Shown here: piece by piece, positions 43,189-51,644 of the stretch
Numbering within the stretch: position 1 is the first letter of the stretch
Layout: every line of letters begins with the position of its first letter
NCBI RefSeq assembly: GCF_011806565.1
Contig: NZ_JAATOP010000013.1
Coordinates: forward strand, 21,063-85,062
Origin: Marivivens donghaensis
Lineage (GTDB): Bacteria > Pseudomonadota > Alphaproteobacteria > Rhodobacterales > Rhodobacteraceae
Length of the DNA: 64,000 nt
Direction of reading: 5' to 3'
Translations under genes and position numbers: made by a program
Notes under the pieces: model-generated
Told to the model about the DNA's origin: nothing
The model's database searches: none
The model's input: the letters and a program-made list of their open reading frames with translations, nothing else

Positions 43189-44112
43189 TCAATAACGGAT
43201 TTTCGGGTCGATCCATGCGTAAAGCAGGTCGACGACGAGGTTGAAGACAATGGTCAGCACACCCATCAGGATCGTGATGCCCATCATGACCGAGTAGTCG
43301 CGGTTGAAGGCTGCGTTCACGAAGAACTGGCCGATACCGCCGGTCGAGAAGTAGCTGTCCACGATAACCGAGCCGGTGATCATCATCACGAAGGCCGGTC
43401 CTAGGTACGACAGCACCGGCAGGATCGCGGGCTTGAGTGCGTGACGGAAGATGATGCGCTTCATCGGCAGACCCTTTGCGCGGGCGGTGCGGATGAAACC
43501 TGCGTTCAGCACTTCGAGCATCGATGAACGCGTGATGCGGGCGATGGACGCCATGTAGGACGTCGATAGCGCGATCACGGGCATAACGACAAACTGCCAT
43601 TCACCACCATTCCAGCCGCCACCCGGCAGCCAGCCGAGCCAAAGGGTAAAGACCAGCACCAGAACCGGCGCCATGACGAAGTTCGGCAGCGACTGAGCGC
43701 CGATCGAAACGCCAACGGCGAAGTAGTCGAGGATGCTGTTGTGCTTTACCGCAGCAGCGATACCCAGCGAAACGCCAACGATCACGGCAACGACGAACGA
43801 CCAGAAGCCGTAGGTCAGCGTGACGGGGAAGCCTTGGGTGATGATGTCCGAAACGGTCCGGTCGCGGTATTTGAACGACGGTCCGAAGTCGAAGTGGAAC
43901 ACAATATTTACGAGATAGTCGTAGATCTGCTTCCAGTAGGGCTGATCCAGACCGTAACGGGCCTCGATGTTTTCGAGCACGTTCGGGGGCAGCGGGCGTT
44001 CGGCATTGAACGGACCACCCGGCGCGGCAAACATCAGGATGTATGAGAGAACGACCAGTACGAGAATGGTCGGAATAGCCACCGCTAGCCGGCGGATAAT
44101 GAAGGCGAACAT
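43189..44112 (-). CDS. oppB: Peptide ABC transporter permease OppB/DppB
   Basis: Inner-membrane permease of 307 residues starting MFAFIIRRLAVAIPTILVLV, the classic OppB N terminus, with APGGPFNAERPLPPNVLENI, DFGPSFKYRDRTVSDII, and EAA loop RTARAKGLPMKRIIFRHALK near 220. Six membrane segments. Pairs with OppC to form the pore. Separated from oppA by a strong hairpin. Confidence 0.93.
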   Translation of the reverse strand: MFAFIIRRLAVAIPTILVLVVLSYILMFAAPGGPFNAERPLPPNVLENIEARYGLDQPYWKQIYDYLVNIVFHFDFGPSFKYRDRTVSDIITQGFPVTLTYGFWSFVVAVIVGVSLGIAAAVKHNSILDYFAVGVSIGAQSLPNFVMAPVLVLVFTLWLGWLPGGGWNGGEWQFVVMPVIALSTSYMASIARITRSSMLEVLNAGFIRTARAKGLPMKRIIFRHALKPAILPVLSYLGPAFVMMITGSVIVDSYFSTGGIGQFFVNAAFNRDYSVMMGITILMGVLTIVFNLVVDLLYAWIDPKIRY

Positions 44113-44140
44113 TCGGTCCTCGCGCTTCGCTTAAACTAGG

Positions 44141-44168
44141 GCGCACCCCCCACAGGTGGGAGGTGCGC
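44141..44168 (-). other. Intercistronic hairpin between oppA and oppB
   Basis: Outer stem GCGCACC / GGTGCGC with an inner CCCAC / GTGGG stem. It lies 23 bases after the oppA stop without a T-run, as expected for differential expression of binding protein over permease. Confidence 0.65.
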
Positions 44169-44191
44169 GGTTTCGGTTCTACGTTGAGGAA

Positions 44192-45823
44192 TTATTCTTC
44201 CGCTACGCGATAAAGCTGACGCGAGTACCAGGTCTGCTGAACGTTATCCAGCGGCCAACCCTTGATCGTGTCGTCGAGCATGAATGCTGCGGCGTAGTGG
44301 TAGATCGGGATCACCGGAGCTTCTTCGTCAACGATTTCTTCGATGCGAGTGTAGTTCTCGGTCGGATCTTCCATGGTCTTGGCTTCTGCGAGCAGCGAGT
44401 CGACTTCGTCGTTCATGTAAGCCGCATCGTTGTAGCCCGAGGACGATGCCATCAGGTCGAGGAAGGTCGACGCTTCGTTGTAGTCACCACACCAGCCGGC
44501 GCGCGAAACTTCGAAGTCACCGTTGCCGCGTGCTTCGAGGAAGGTCTGCCATTCCATGTTGCCGAGCGTGGTTTCGATGCCGAGCGTCTGCTTCCACATC
44601 TGGCTGATGGCGATAGCGATGGTCTTGTGGGCTTCCGAAGTGTTGTAGAGGATCTCTACGGTCAGCGGATTGTCCGAACCATAACCAGCTTCTTCGAGCA
44701 GCGCCTTGGCCTTCTCGTTACGCTCTTCCTGAGTCATCGAAGCAGCTTCGACTTCCGGAACTTCGAAGCCAGCGGTTGCACCCGGAGTGAAGGTGTAAGC
44801 CGGGATCTGGCCAGCGCCGAGAACGTTCTCGGTGATGATGTCACGGTCAACTGCGAGGCTCAGAGCCTGACGGACGCGAACGTCCTGTGCCCATTCCGGA
44901 GCGTCGTCACGCAGGTTGAAGTTGTAGTAGTAGCTGCAGAGTTGAGGAACCGAGACGGCCTGCTCGGGGTATTCCTGCGACAGCGACGGGTACTGACCGG
45001 TCGGGATGGTCTCGGTCTTGTCGATCTCGCCAGCCTGCCAGCGGGTCAGAGCCTGGTTTTCGTCGTTGACGACCAGACGGACAACTTCGGTCAGGTGTAC
45101 GTTTTCTGCGTCCCAGTAGGTGTCCGACTTCACGCGAACCATACGCTCCTGCGGAGTGTACTCGGTCAGGACGTAAGCGCCGTTACCAACGAAGGTTTCC
45201 GGGTTCATCCACGATGCGCCGACTTCTTCGACAACGTGCTCGGGAACCGGGAAGGTGGTGGTGTGCGTAACCATTTCCGGGAAGTACGGCAGCGGCTGCG
45301 ACAGGTGCACAACGAGGGTGTGGTCGTCGGTTGCTTCAACACCGAGGGTGTCGGCTTCAGCTTCGCCAGCGATGATGGACGATGCGTTCTCGACCGACAT
45401 CAGCTCCATGTACCAAGCGTAGGGCGACGCGGTTTCCGGGTTCGCAACGCGCTTCCATGCGTAAACGAAGTCGCTGGCGGTGACCGGCTCGCCGTCCGAC
45501 CATACAGCGTCGTCACGGAGGTGGAAGGTGTAGGTCAGCTTATCGTCCGAAACGTCGTACGAGGTCGCAACGCCCGGGATCGGGTTACCTTCGGCGTCCT
45601 GGTTCATCAGACCTTCGAAGAGGTCGCGAACAACAGCCGAACCTTCGACGTCTTCAACGAGACCCGGGTCGATCGAGGGCGAGTCGTCGATGGTCTGGTA
45701 GGTGAAGGTCTGGTTGTCGGAAAGGGTCATGCCGTCGACCATGTGGTCGTCAGCGAATGCCATGCCAGCAGCGAAAACCAGCGCGGTCGCGGCCGAGGCG
45801 TTAAGTACGGTTTTAAGTTTCAT
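44192..45823 (-). CDS. oppA: Peptide ABC transporter substrate-binding protein OppA
   Basis: Periplasmic oligopeptide receptor of 543 residues. Sec signal MKLKTVLNASAATALVFAAG, cleavage likely after AFA. SBP_bac_5 features: GMTLSDNQTFTYQTIDDSPS, GLMNQDAEGNPIPGVATSYD near 90, YTFHLRDDAVWSDGEPVTAS near 115, and the C-terminal DRDIITENVLG and WCGDYNEASTFLDLMASSSG segments, close to E. coli OppA/MppA. First gene of the opp operon with GGGAGA before the ATG. Confidence 0.94.
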   Translation of the reverse strand: MKLKTVLNASAATALVFAAGMAFADDHMVDGMTLSDNQTFTYQTIDDSPSIDPGLVEDVEGSAVVRDLFEGLMNQDAEGNPIPGVATSYDVSDDKLTYTFHLRDDAVWSDGEPVTASDFVYAWKRVANPETASPYAWYMELMSVENASSIIAGEAEADTLGVEATDDHTLVVHLSQPLPYFPEMVTHTTTFPVPEHVVEEVGASWMNPETFVGNGAYVLTEYTPQERMVRVKSDTYWDAENVHLTEVVRLVVNDENQALTRWQAGEIDKTETIPTGQYPSLSQEYPEQAVSVPQLCSYYYNFNLRDDAPEWAQDVRVRQALSLAVDRDIITENVLGAGQIPAYTFTPGATAGFEVPEVEAASMTQEERNEKAKALLEEAGYGSDNPLTVEILYNTSEAHKTIAIAISQMWKQTLGIETTLGNMEWQTFLEARGNGDFEVSRAGWCGDYNEASTFLDLMASSSGYNDAAYMNDEVDSLLAEAKTMEDPTENYTRIEEIVDEEAPVIPIYHYAAAFMLDDTIKGWPLDNVQQTWYSRQLYRVAEE

Positions 45824-46160
45824 AAAGAATGTCTCCCTGTTTCTGCGGTATTCCGCATGTTGGGCCCCGCCAATTTTTTAGGCGGAATGGCCGGATACTT
45901 TTGACCAAACGGTCCGTTGGCAAGAGCAGAAATGCGATAATGCCGTAGCGTAATGCGACTTTGGTATAGGCATTGTTCAAAAAAGTATCGCCGCGTCTGC
46001 CAATGGTTGAATAGTAGCTATTGGTAATCACATTCCAATAGTACGTCACAGAGTTTTCGGGAAATTCCGCCAACCTGACCCACATCAAGTCATGCGGCGC
46101 CCGATACGTGCATGTGTCTACAGCAGCCGCGTCGCAAAACGAGGGGTTCGTGGGCAGAGA
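45824..46160. promoter_or_regulatory. Divergent promoter region between oppA and the MaoC-Pta gene (337 bases)
   Basis: AT-rich for this genome. Near oppA it has a small hairpin TGCGG-TATT-CCGCA (45844-45857) and repeated GCGGAAT/ATTCCGC elements that could form alternative leader structures. Near the MaoC-Pta start it has an FNR-like site (46075-46088). No protein gene is supported. Confidence 0.6.
46075..46088 (+). promoter_or_regulatory. FNR/FnrL-like site CTGACCCACATCAA
   Basis: Compared with the FNR consensus TTGAT-N4-ATCAA, the right half is perfect and the left half CTGAC differs at two positions. It lies 73 bases before the MaoC-Pta start, fitting oxygen control of a phosphotransacetylase-acetate kinase operon. 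Tentative. Confidence 0.4.
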
Positions 46161-47558
46161 ATGCATTTGATTAACAAGACGTTCGACGAGATCGAGGTTG
46201 GCATGACCGCCGAATTCCGCCGGTTGGTCACTCCCGACGATCTCTATATATTTGCCAACGTTTCCGGCAATTATAACCCGATGCACCTGCCGAAGCTGGA
46301 CGGTGACGGGGATGGAAATCCGGAAAGTGTCGCTCCAGGAATGTACGTGGCGTCGATGATCTCTGCGGTGCTGGGAACATCCCTTCCCGGCCCCGGAACG
46401 GTCTATAAAAAGCAGACTTTGGACTTCATCGATCGCGTTCATGCTGGCGAAGAATTGATCTGCCGCGTGACCGTTACGGACAAGAACGCGGACGGGACTG
46501 TGGGTTTTTCCACAGAAATCCGGCGCGCAGAGGATGGCGTGACCGTGCTGAAAGGCACCGCGCTAGTCCAGGCTCCGATAAATCGATTCGACCGTGACGA
46601 TGTGGATGTCCCCCGTCTGGTCGTCGAGCGGCACCGCCATTTCGATGCTCTTGTCGCACGCGCACGCCCCCTGCCTGACCTTCCGACCGCCGTGGTCTGC
46701 CCCGAAGAACCCAAATCGCTCGGCGGCGCACTTTTGGCTTACCGTGAGGGCATCATCATCCCGATCCTGATCGGCGACCCCGAGAAGATCGTTCATGCCG
46801 CTGCTGAACTGGGCCAGAGCCTCGACGGGATCGAAGTTCTGCCTGCTGAACACCACAATGCCGGTGCGGTCGCCTGTCAGCTGGTCCACGAGGGCCGCGC
46901 GAGCGCGGTCATGAAAGGGCATCTTCATACCGACGAATTGCTGCGCCCGATGCTGGACAAGCAATCGGGCCTGCGGATTGGCAAACGCTTCACCCATGTG
47001 TTTGTCATGGATGTGCCCGGAATGCCCGAGCCTGTCATGGTCACGGATGCAGCCATCAATATTGCACCCGACCTACAAACGAAGGTCGACATCGTGCAGA
47101 ACGCCATCGACCTCGCGATTTCTATCGGACAGGAGACACCGCGCGTCGGCGTTCTGTCCGCGGTCGAGACCGTCAACCCCGCGATCCCGTCCTCGATCGA
47201 CGGCGCGCTTCTGTCGAAGATGGCAGAGCGCGGCCAGATCAAGGGCGGCCTCGTCGACGGTCCTCTCGCGATGGACAACGCCGTCGATATCGGTGCCGCG
47301 CGGACCAAGGGGCTGAAAGGCGACGTTGCAGGACATGCCAATATCCTCGTGGTGCCCGACATCGACGCGGGCAACATGTTGGCGAAGCAGCTCGCTTTTA
47401 TCAGTCACGCCGAGGGTGCCGGGCTTGTATTAGGCGCCCGCGTTCCGGTCATCCTCAACAGCCGCGCGGACAGTTCGATGTCGCGCCTCGCGTCCTGCGC
47501 TGTCGCGGCGCTCCACCATGCGCGGATGAACTGCATCAAACCGGATGTGCTGGTATGA
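46161..47558 (+). CDS. Bifunctional MaoC-like hydratase / phosphate acetyltransferase
   Basis: 465 residues. Residues 1-150 form a MaoC hot-dog domain (VTPDDLYIFANVSGNYNPMH, VAPGMYVASMISAVLG). Residues 165-465 form a phosphotransacetylase/butyryltransferase domain (KGHLHTDELLRPMLDKQSGL, VMVTDAAINIAPDLQTKVDI, LVDGPLAMDNAVDIGAARTK). The Pta domain would make acetyl phosphate for the acetate kinase encoded next (4-base overlap). In the hydratase motif the usual catalytic Asp before xNPxH is Asn37, while His42 is kept. Start at 46161 opens the MaoC domain. Confidence 0.9.
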   Translation: MHLINKTFDEIEVGMTAEFRRLVTPDDLYIFANVSGNYNPMHLPKLDGDGDGNPESVAPGMYVASMISAVLGTSLPGPGTVYKKQTLDFIDRVHAGEELICRVTVTDKNADGTVGFSTEIRRAEDGVTVLKGTALVQAPINRFDRDDVDVPRLVVERHRHFDALVARARPLPDLPTAVVCPEEPKSLGGALLAYREGIIIPILIGDPEKIVHAAAELGQSLDGIEVLPAEHHNAGAVACQLVHEGRASAVMKGHLHTDELLRPMLDKQSGLRIGKRFTHVFVMDVPGMPEPVMVTDAAINIAPDLQTKVDIVQNAIDLAISIGQETPRVGVLSAVETVNPAIPSSIDGALLSKMAERGQIKGGLVDGPLAMDNAVDIGAARTKGLKGDVAGHANILVVPDIDAGNMLAKQLAFISHAEGAGLVLGARVPVILNSRADSSMSRLASCAVAALHHARMNCIKPDVLV

Positions 47559-48709
47559 GCGCGATCCTGACGCTGAACGCGGGGTCTTCGTCGCTCAAGT
47601 TTTCGGTTTACCAGATGGAGGGCGACACGCCCCTCGTCACAGGCAAGGTCGACAGCATCGGCCCGAACGGCGTGCTGTCGCTGAAAACGGCGAACGGAGC
47701 GATCACGCCCGCTGATGGCAGTCTAGTCAACCACTCGGATGCCTTGGCGACCGTCCTGAAGTCGCTCAAACTCACGCTGGAAGACCGCGAGATTGCCGTC
47801 GTCGGGCACCGCGTTGTCCATGGCGGCCTCAACTACGACAAACCCGCGCTCATCAACGAAACGCTGATCGAAGAGCTGACCGCGCTCGAACCGTTTGCAC
47901 CGTTGCACCAGCCGCATAACCTCGCTGGCATCCGTGCCGCGCAAGCCGCGTTTCCGCAAGCCGCGCAGGTCGCATGTTTCGACACCGCGTTCCATCGCCA
48001 CCACCCCTATGTGAACGACACTTTTGCCCTGCCCCGCAGCTACTATGACAAGGGGGTCCGCCGGTACGGATTTCACGGGCTGAGCTATGACTACATCTCG
48101 CGCAAGTTGGCAGAGGTCGCCCCGACCCTCGCCGCGGGCCGCGTTGCCATTGCCCACCTCGGGAACGGCGCGTCCATGTGCGCGGTCCACAACGGCAAGT
48201 CGGTCGCCTCGACCATGGGTTTCTCGGCGCTCGACGGCCTGCCGATGGGCACACGTTGCGGGCAGCTTGATGCGGGCGTCGTGCTGTACCTGATGCAGCA
48301 GGAAGGCATGTCCGCAGACGAGATCGAAACGATGCTCTATACCCGCTCCGGCCTTCTCGGCCTCTCGGGGATTTCCAACGACATGCGGACGTTGGAGCGC
48401 AGCGACGCACCCGAGGCCGCGCAGGCTATCGACTACTTTATCTTCCGCGCCCAGCGCGAGGTTGGCGCGATGGCGGCAGCTATGGGAGGGATCGATGCGC
48501 TCGTGTTTTCGGGCGGGATCGGAGAGAACTCTGCCACCATCCGCGCCCGCATCTGCGAGCGGATGGCGTGGATGGGGATCGAAATCGACCACTCCCGCAA
48601 CGATGACAACGCTCAAGTCATCTCGTCCGAGATGGCGCGCACAACGGTCATGGTTATCCCGACGAACGAAGAACTGGTGATCGCCCGCGCGGCCCGCGCC
48701 TTCGCTTAG
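47555..48709 (+). CDS. ackA: Acetate kinase
   Basis: Interconverts acetyl phosphate + ADP and acetate + ATP, 384 residues, cytoplasmic. Motifs: ILTLNAGSSSLKFSVYQ at the N terminus, VVGHRVVHGGLNYDKP near 87, CFDTAFHRHHP near 140, IAHLGNGASMCAVHNGKS near 200 and VFSGGIGENSATIRARIC near 315. Overlaps the MaoC-Pta gene by four bases. The pair lets the cell make ATP from acyl-CoA or activate acetate. Tail-to-tail overlap of four bases with the nikR-like gene. Confidence 0.95.
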   Translation: MSAILTLNAGSSSLKFSVYQMEGDTPLVTGKVDSIGPNGVLSLKTANGAITPADGSLVNHSDALATVLKSLKLTLEDREIAVVGHRVVHGGLNYDKPALINETLIEELTALEPFAPLHQPHNLAGIRAAQAAFPQAAQVACFDTAFHRHHPYVNDTFALPRSYYDKGVRRYGFHGLSYDYISRKLAEVAPTLAAGRVAIAHLGNGASMCAVHNGKSVASTMGFSALDGLPMGTRCGQLDAGVVLYLMQQEGMSADEIETMLYTRSGLLGLSGISNDMRTLERSDAPEAAQAIDYFIFRAQREVGAMAAAMGGIDALVFSGGIGENSATIRARICERMAWMGIEIDHSRNDDNAQVISSEMARTTVMVIPTNEELVIARAARAFA

Positions 48710-49179
48710 AACGTGCTCTGCACCTTGGTGTGCGTATGCGAATGCGGCTCGCCTTCGTTGTGGACGTGGCGCACCTCTGACTCCGTGACTGGCACCAGAC
48801 CGATCGACCCGTGCATGACGCCGCGCTCAAGGAACAGCGCGTCCGCATAGCTCGCCACATCAACTACGCGGCCCTTCATCACGGCAACTTCCAGCGTCGT
48901 CGAATGATCGAGCGGTACCGAAAGCGCAGCAACGGTCTGATCGTGGCGGTCCAGGCGGCTTTGCGGGACGCGCGCGGCGAGGTTGCGCACGGAGAGATCG
49001 ACAGCGCAGCTCACCACGCCATAGCAGCGCGCATCACCCGGCGCATCGGGACGCTGCGCAAGGCCGCTCCGGATCAGATCGCGGATCGCTTCGGAACGGT
49101 TGGCGGCCCCGCTCTGCGCCATATAGGCGTCGAGTTCTTCTGCCAGTTCGTCGTCAAGCGTGATCGTAGTCCGCTGCAT
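48706..49179 (-). CDS. nikR: NikR-family ribbon-helix-helix regulator lacking the canonical nickel ligands
   Basis: 157 residues. The ribbon-helix-helix (MQRTTITLDDELAEELDAYM, NRSEAIRDLIRSGLA) aligns without gaps to E. coli NikR, and residues 53-130 align to the ACT-like metal domain. By that alignment the four high-affinity nickel ligands H76, H87, H89 and C95 are L76, S87, P89 and T95; H79, D80 and H92 remain. The C-terminal tail is extended and His-rich (HVHNEGEPHSHTHT). Divergent from a Ni/Co uptake operon, with a perfect NikR operator between them. It probably represses that operon, perhaps sensing metal in a different way or another metal. Confidence 0.88.
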   Translation of the reverse strand: MQRTTITLDDELAEELDAYMAQSGAANRSEAIRDLIRSGLAQRPDAPGDARCYGVVSCAVDLSVRNLAARVPQSRLDRHDQTVAALSVPLDHSTTLEVAVMKGRVVDVASYADALFLERGVMHGSIGLVPVTESEVRHVHNEGEPHSHTHTKVQSTF

Positions 49180-49263
49180 GGGGTGCTCCTCAGTTCCTTA
49201 TGACAGCGATACCCGATCAAACTTCGCAAAGAAAGTTCTGCAACGGGTTGAACTTGGAGGCGC

Positions 49264-49291
49264 GTATGATATTTCTGCGATAATTTCATAC
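49264..49291. promoter_or_regulatory. NikR operator GTATGA-N16-TCATAC
   Basis: Exact match to the E. coli nik operator half-sites and 16-base spacing, 9 bases before the start of the first nickel/cobalt uptake gene and 84 bases from the nikR start. Occupancy would block translation-initiation-proximal transcription of the operon. Confidence 0.9.
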
Positions 49292-49300
49292 GAGGCACTT

Positions 49301-50047
49301 ATGCGACTTCAGGCAATCATCATTTCCGCCATTCTGGCGACACCCGCAGCGGCACACTTTCAGGAAATCATTCCGTCCGATGACGTGATGACCAGTGTCG
49401 GCGACGTGACGCTGGACCTGAGCTTCACCCACCCGTTCGAAGGCGGCCCGTTGATGCCCATCGAAAAGCCGGTGCAGGTCGGAATGATTCACGGCGATCA
49501 GGTTGCCGATCTGACAGGCCAGCTTGAGGAAGTAGCGGGCGGACAATGGTCCGTGACCCAGACCCTGAACGAAGCGGGCACCGCGCTGTTTTACGTCGTG
49601 CCGCAGCCTTACTGGGAGCCCGCAGAGGGCAAGTTCATCGTCCACTACGCCAAATCCATCGTCGATGTCGGTCCGACCGGCGAGGGCTGGGACGCTGAGG
49701 TCGGCCTGCCGGTCGAGATCATGCCGCTCACCCGCCCGAGCGGCCTTTGGGCAGGCAACAGTTTTATAGGCGTGGTGTTGCAGGACGGCGAACCCGCACC
49801 GTTCGCGGAGATCGAGGTCGAGTTCGTGAATGACGGCTCGATTGCCGCTCCGAACGACGCGTTCATCACTCAGGTTCTTAAAGCGGATTCCAACGGCACC
49901 TTTACCTACGCGATGCCTTTTGCGGGTTGGTACGGTTTCGCCGCGCTGATCGAAGGGCCGGACACCATGACATCTCCGGACGGAAACGAAGTCCCTGTCG
50001 AACTGGGCGGACTTATCTGGATCAAGACAACGGAGGCCGCAGAGTAA
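49301..50047 (+). CDS. DUF4198 periplasmic protein, NikK-type Ni/Co uptake component
   Basis: 248 residues. Sec signal MRLQAIIISAILATPAAA with cleavage likely giving an N-terminal His (HFQEIIPS). DUF4198 body: TLDLSFTHPFEGGPLMPIEK near 42, ALFYVVPQPYWEPAEGKFIV, HYAKSIVDVG and the C-terminal beta domain with FTYAMPFAGWYGFAAL. Proteins of this kind accompany NikM in nickel/cobalt ECF transporters and may hand over metal. First gene of the NikR-controlled operon; its stop overlaps the next start (TAATG). Confidence 0.83.
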   Translation: MRLQAIIISAILATPAAAHFQEIIPSDDVMTSVGDVTLDLSFTHPFEGGPLMPIEKPVQVGMIHGDQVADLTGQLEEVAGGQWSVTQTLNEAGTALFYVVPQPYWEPAEGKFIVHYAKSIVDVGPTGEGWDAEVGLPVEIMPLTRPSGLWAGNSFIGVVLQDGEPAPFAEIEVEFVNDGSIAAPNDAFITQVLKADSNGTFTYAMPFAGWYGFAALIEGPDTMTSPDGNEVPVELGGLIWIKTTEAAE

Positions 50048-50652
50048 TGGCACATATCCCCGACGGTGTTCTTTCGGCTCCGGTTCTGATCGGCGGCGCA
50101 GTGCTTGCGGCAGGCGGGATCGTCTGGGCGCTGCGGAGCCTCGACGATGCGGCCATCCCCAAAGCGGGCATCATGGCGGCGGTGTTCTTCGCGGGCTCCC
50201 TGCTGGCCGTGCCGATCGGACCGAGCACCGTTCACCTCATTTTTGCTGGGCTGATGGGTATCCTGCTCGGGCCGGTGACCTTTGCGGCGGTCCTTGTCGC
50301 GCTTCTGCTCCAAGCGTCGATGTTCGGCTTTGGCGGCATCACAACGCTCGGCATCAACTCCTTCAACATCGCGGCCCCTGCTGTGCTGGCCGGTCTGATC
50401 GCACGCCCCATCCTTGCGCGCACGGTTTCCACAACGATGCGCACCATCGTCGCAGCTTGCGCAGGTGGCGGCGCCATCGCGGGCACGGCTCTGCTCGTGT
50501 CGCTGTCGTTCGCACTGTCGGGTTCCGAATACACTCCCATCGCGTCGGTGATGGCCGTCACCTACATCCCCCTCGGCATCGTCGAGGCGGCGATCACCGC
50601 AGCGACCATCGGTTTCCTGTCGCGGGTCCAGCCCAGCGCATTGCCTGCATGA
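50047..50652 (+). CDS. cbiM: CbiM/NikM-family nickel/cobalt uptake membrane component
   Basis: 201 residues, six or seven membrane segments. The N terminus MAHIPDGVLSAPVLIGG is the metal-binding motif of CbiM/NikM; removal of the initiator Met (next residue Ala) would place His at position 2 as required. Internal motifs SLLAVPIGPSTVHLIFAGLM near 58, FGFGGITTLGINSFNIAAP near 95. The IPDG form is more often associated with nickel than cobalt. The ATPase and Q subunits are not in the operon. Confidence 0.88.
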   Translation: MAHIPDGVLSAPVLIGGAVLAAGGIVWALRSLDDAAIPKAGIMAAVFFAGSLLAVPIGPSTVHLIFAGLMGILLGPVTFAAVLVALLLQASMFGFGGITTLGINSFNIAAPAVLAGLIARPILARTVSTTMRTIVAACAGGGAIAGTALLVSLSFALSGSEYTPIASVMAVTYIPLGIVEAAITAATIGFLSRVQPSALPA

Positions 50653-51116
50653 AACGGATCGCCTGCGCCATTGCTGTGACGCTGATGCTCGGGACTGCTG
50701 CGCAGGCCCATAAGCTCGGCGTTTTCGCGACGGCAGAGGGCGACACGATTACCGGCTACGGCTTCTTTGTCGGCGGCGGCAATCCGGCTCATGTACCTTG
50801 GACGGCGACCTCCAACGGGAATGAAATCGCAGCGGGCGAGACCGATGACGAAGGACGGTTCGCATTCGACCGCACGACTGAAGCCGCCATCGAAATCACG
50901 ATCGACACCGAAGAAGGTCACATCGCCTTCGCCACCGTCGATGCCGCGACAACTGAACCCGACATTACCGCCCAGATCGAGCGAGCCATCCAGCCGCTTC
51001 GTGAAGACATCCTGCGCCTCGAGAACCGTTTGAGGTTCATGGACATCCTGTCTGCCGTGTTCCTGATCATCGGACTAACGGGTATGGCGCTTTGGGCGCG
51101 TGGGCGGAATAAATAG
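50649..51116 (+). CDS. NikL-type accessory membrane protein of Ni/Co uptake
   Basis: 155 residues. Signal peptide MKRIACAIAVTLMLGTAAQA followed by a mature N-terminal His (HKLGVFATAEGD), a small beta domain (ITGYGFFVGGGNPAHVPW, GETDDEGRFAF), a coiled-coil stretch (IERAIQPLREDILRLENRL) and a C-terminal membrane anchor (ILSAVFLIIGLTGMALWARG). Overlaps cbiM by four bases. Matches the NikL accessory component in size, order and topology. Confidence 0.8.
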   Translation: MKRIACAIAVTLMLGTAAQAHKLGVFATAEGDTITGYGFFVGGGNPAHVPWTATSNGNEIAAGETDDEGRFAFDRTTEAAIEITIDTEEGHIAFATVDAATTEPDITAQIERAIQPLREDILRLENRLRFMDILSAVFLIIGLTGMALWARGRNK

Positions 51117-51179
51117 TGCGCCCGCTTGTCCACTGACGCACCATCAGGCACCTTACGGCAAACAATAAGCCGAGGCCCC

Positions 51180-51617
51180 ATGTCGCGTCACATCTACATT
51201 CTGAACGGTCCGAACCTCAACCTGCTGGGCAAGCGCCAGCCGGATATCTACGGGCATGACACCCTTGAGGACGTGGAGCGCAACTGCCGCGCTGTACTGG
51301 CCGAGGGGTTTGATCTGTCGCTGCTTCAGTCGAACTGGGAAGGCCAGATCATCGACTGGATCCACGAGGCGCGCGAAAAGGCTTGCGGCATCGTCATCAA
51401 TCCCGGTGCGTTCACCCATACCTCCGTGGCGATCCTCGATGCGCTCAACACGTTCGAAGGTCCGGTGATGGAGGTCCATATCTCCAATGTCCACCAGCGC
51501 GAGAGCTTCCGTCACCACTCGTATATCTCGCTGCGCGCCAACGGCGTGATCGCGGGTCTGGGCATCGAAGGCTACGAGGCCGCCACCCGCCGCATTTGCA
51601 GCATCGTCGGCGCCTGA
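51180..51617 (+). CDS. aroQ: Type II 3-dehydroquinate dehydratase
   Basis: Third step of the shikimate pathway, a dodecameric cytoplasmic enzyme; 145 residues, the normal length. Motifs: [52 protein letters not shown] (active region) and [18 protein letters not shown] with the catalytic His. Start at 51180 precedes this block; the frame extends 18 codons upstream without homology. A terminator follows. Confidence 0.95.
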   Translation: MSRHIYILNGPNLNLLGKRQPDIYGHDTLEDVERNCRAVLAEGFDLSLLQSNWEGQIIDWIHEAREKACGIVINPGAFTHTSVAILDALNTFEGPVMEVHISNVHQRESFRHHSYISLRANGVIAGLGIEGYEAATRRICSIVGA

Positions 51618-51644
51618 TCCAAAAGACATCGCTACAAACGAAAC

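Noticed and set aside
44156..45904. A 582-codon plus-strand frame opposite oppA
   Set aside because: Antisense shadow of a gene with signal peptide and SBP_bac_5 motifs.
45813..46442. A 209-codon minus-strand frame spanning the oppA upstream region and the MaoC domain
   Set aside because: No motifs; it overlaps the well-supported MaoC-Pta gene and the promoter region.
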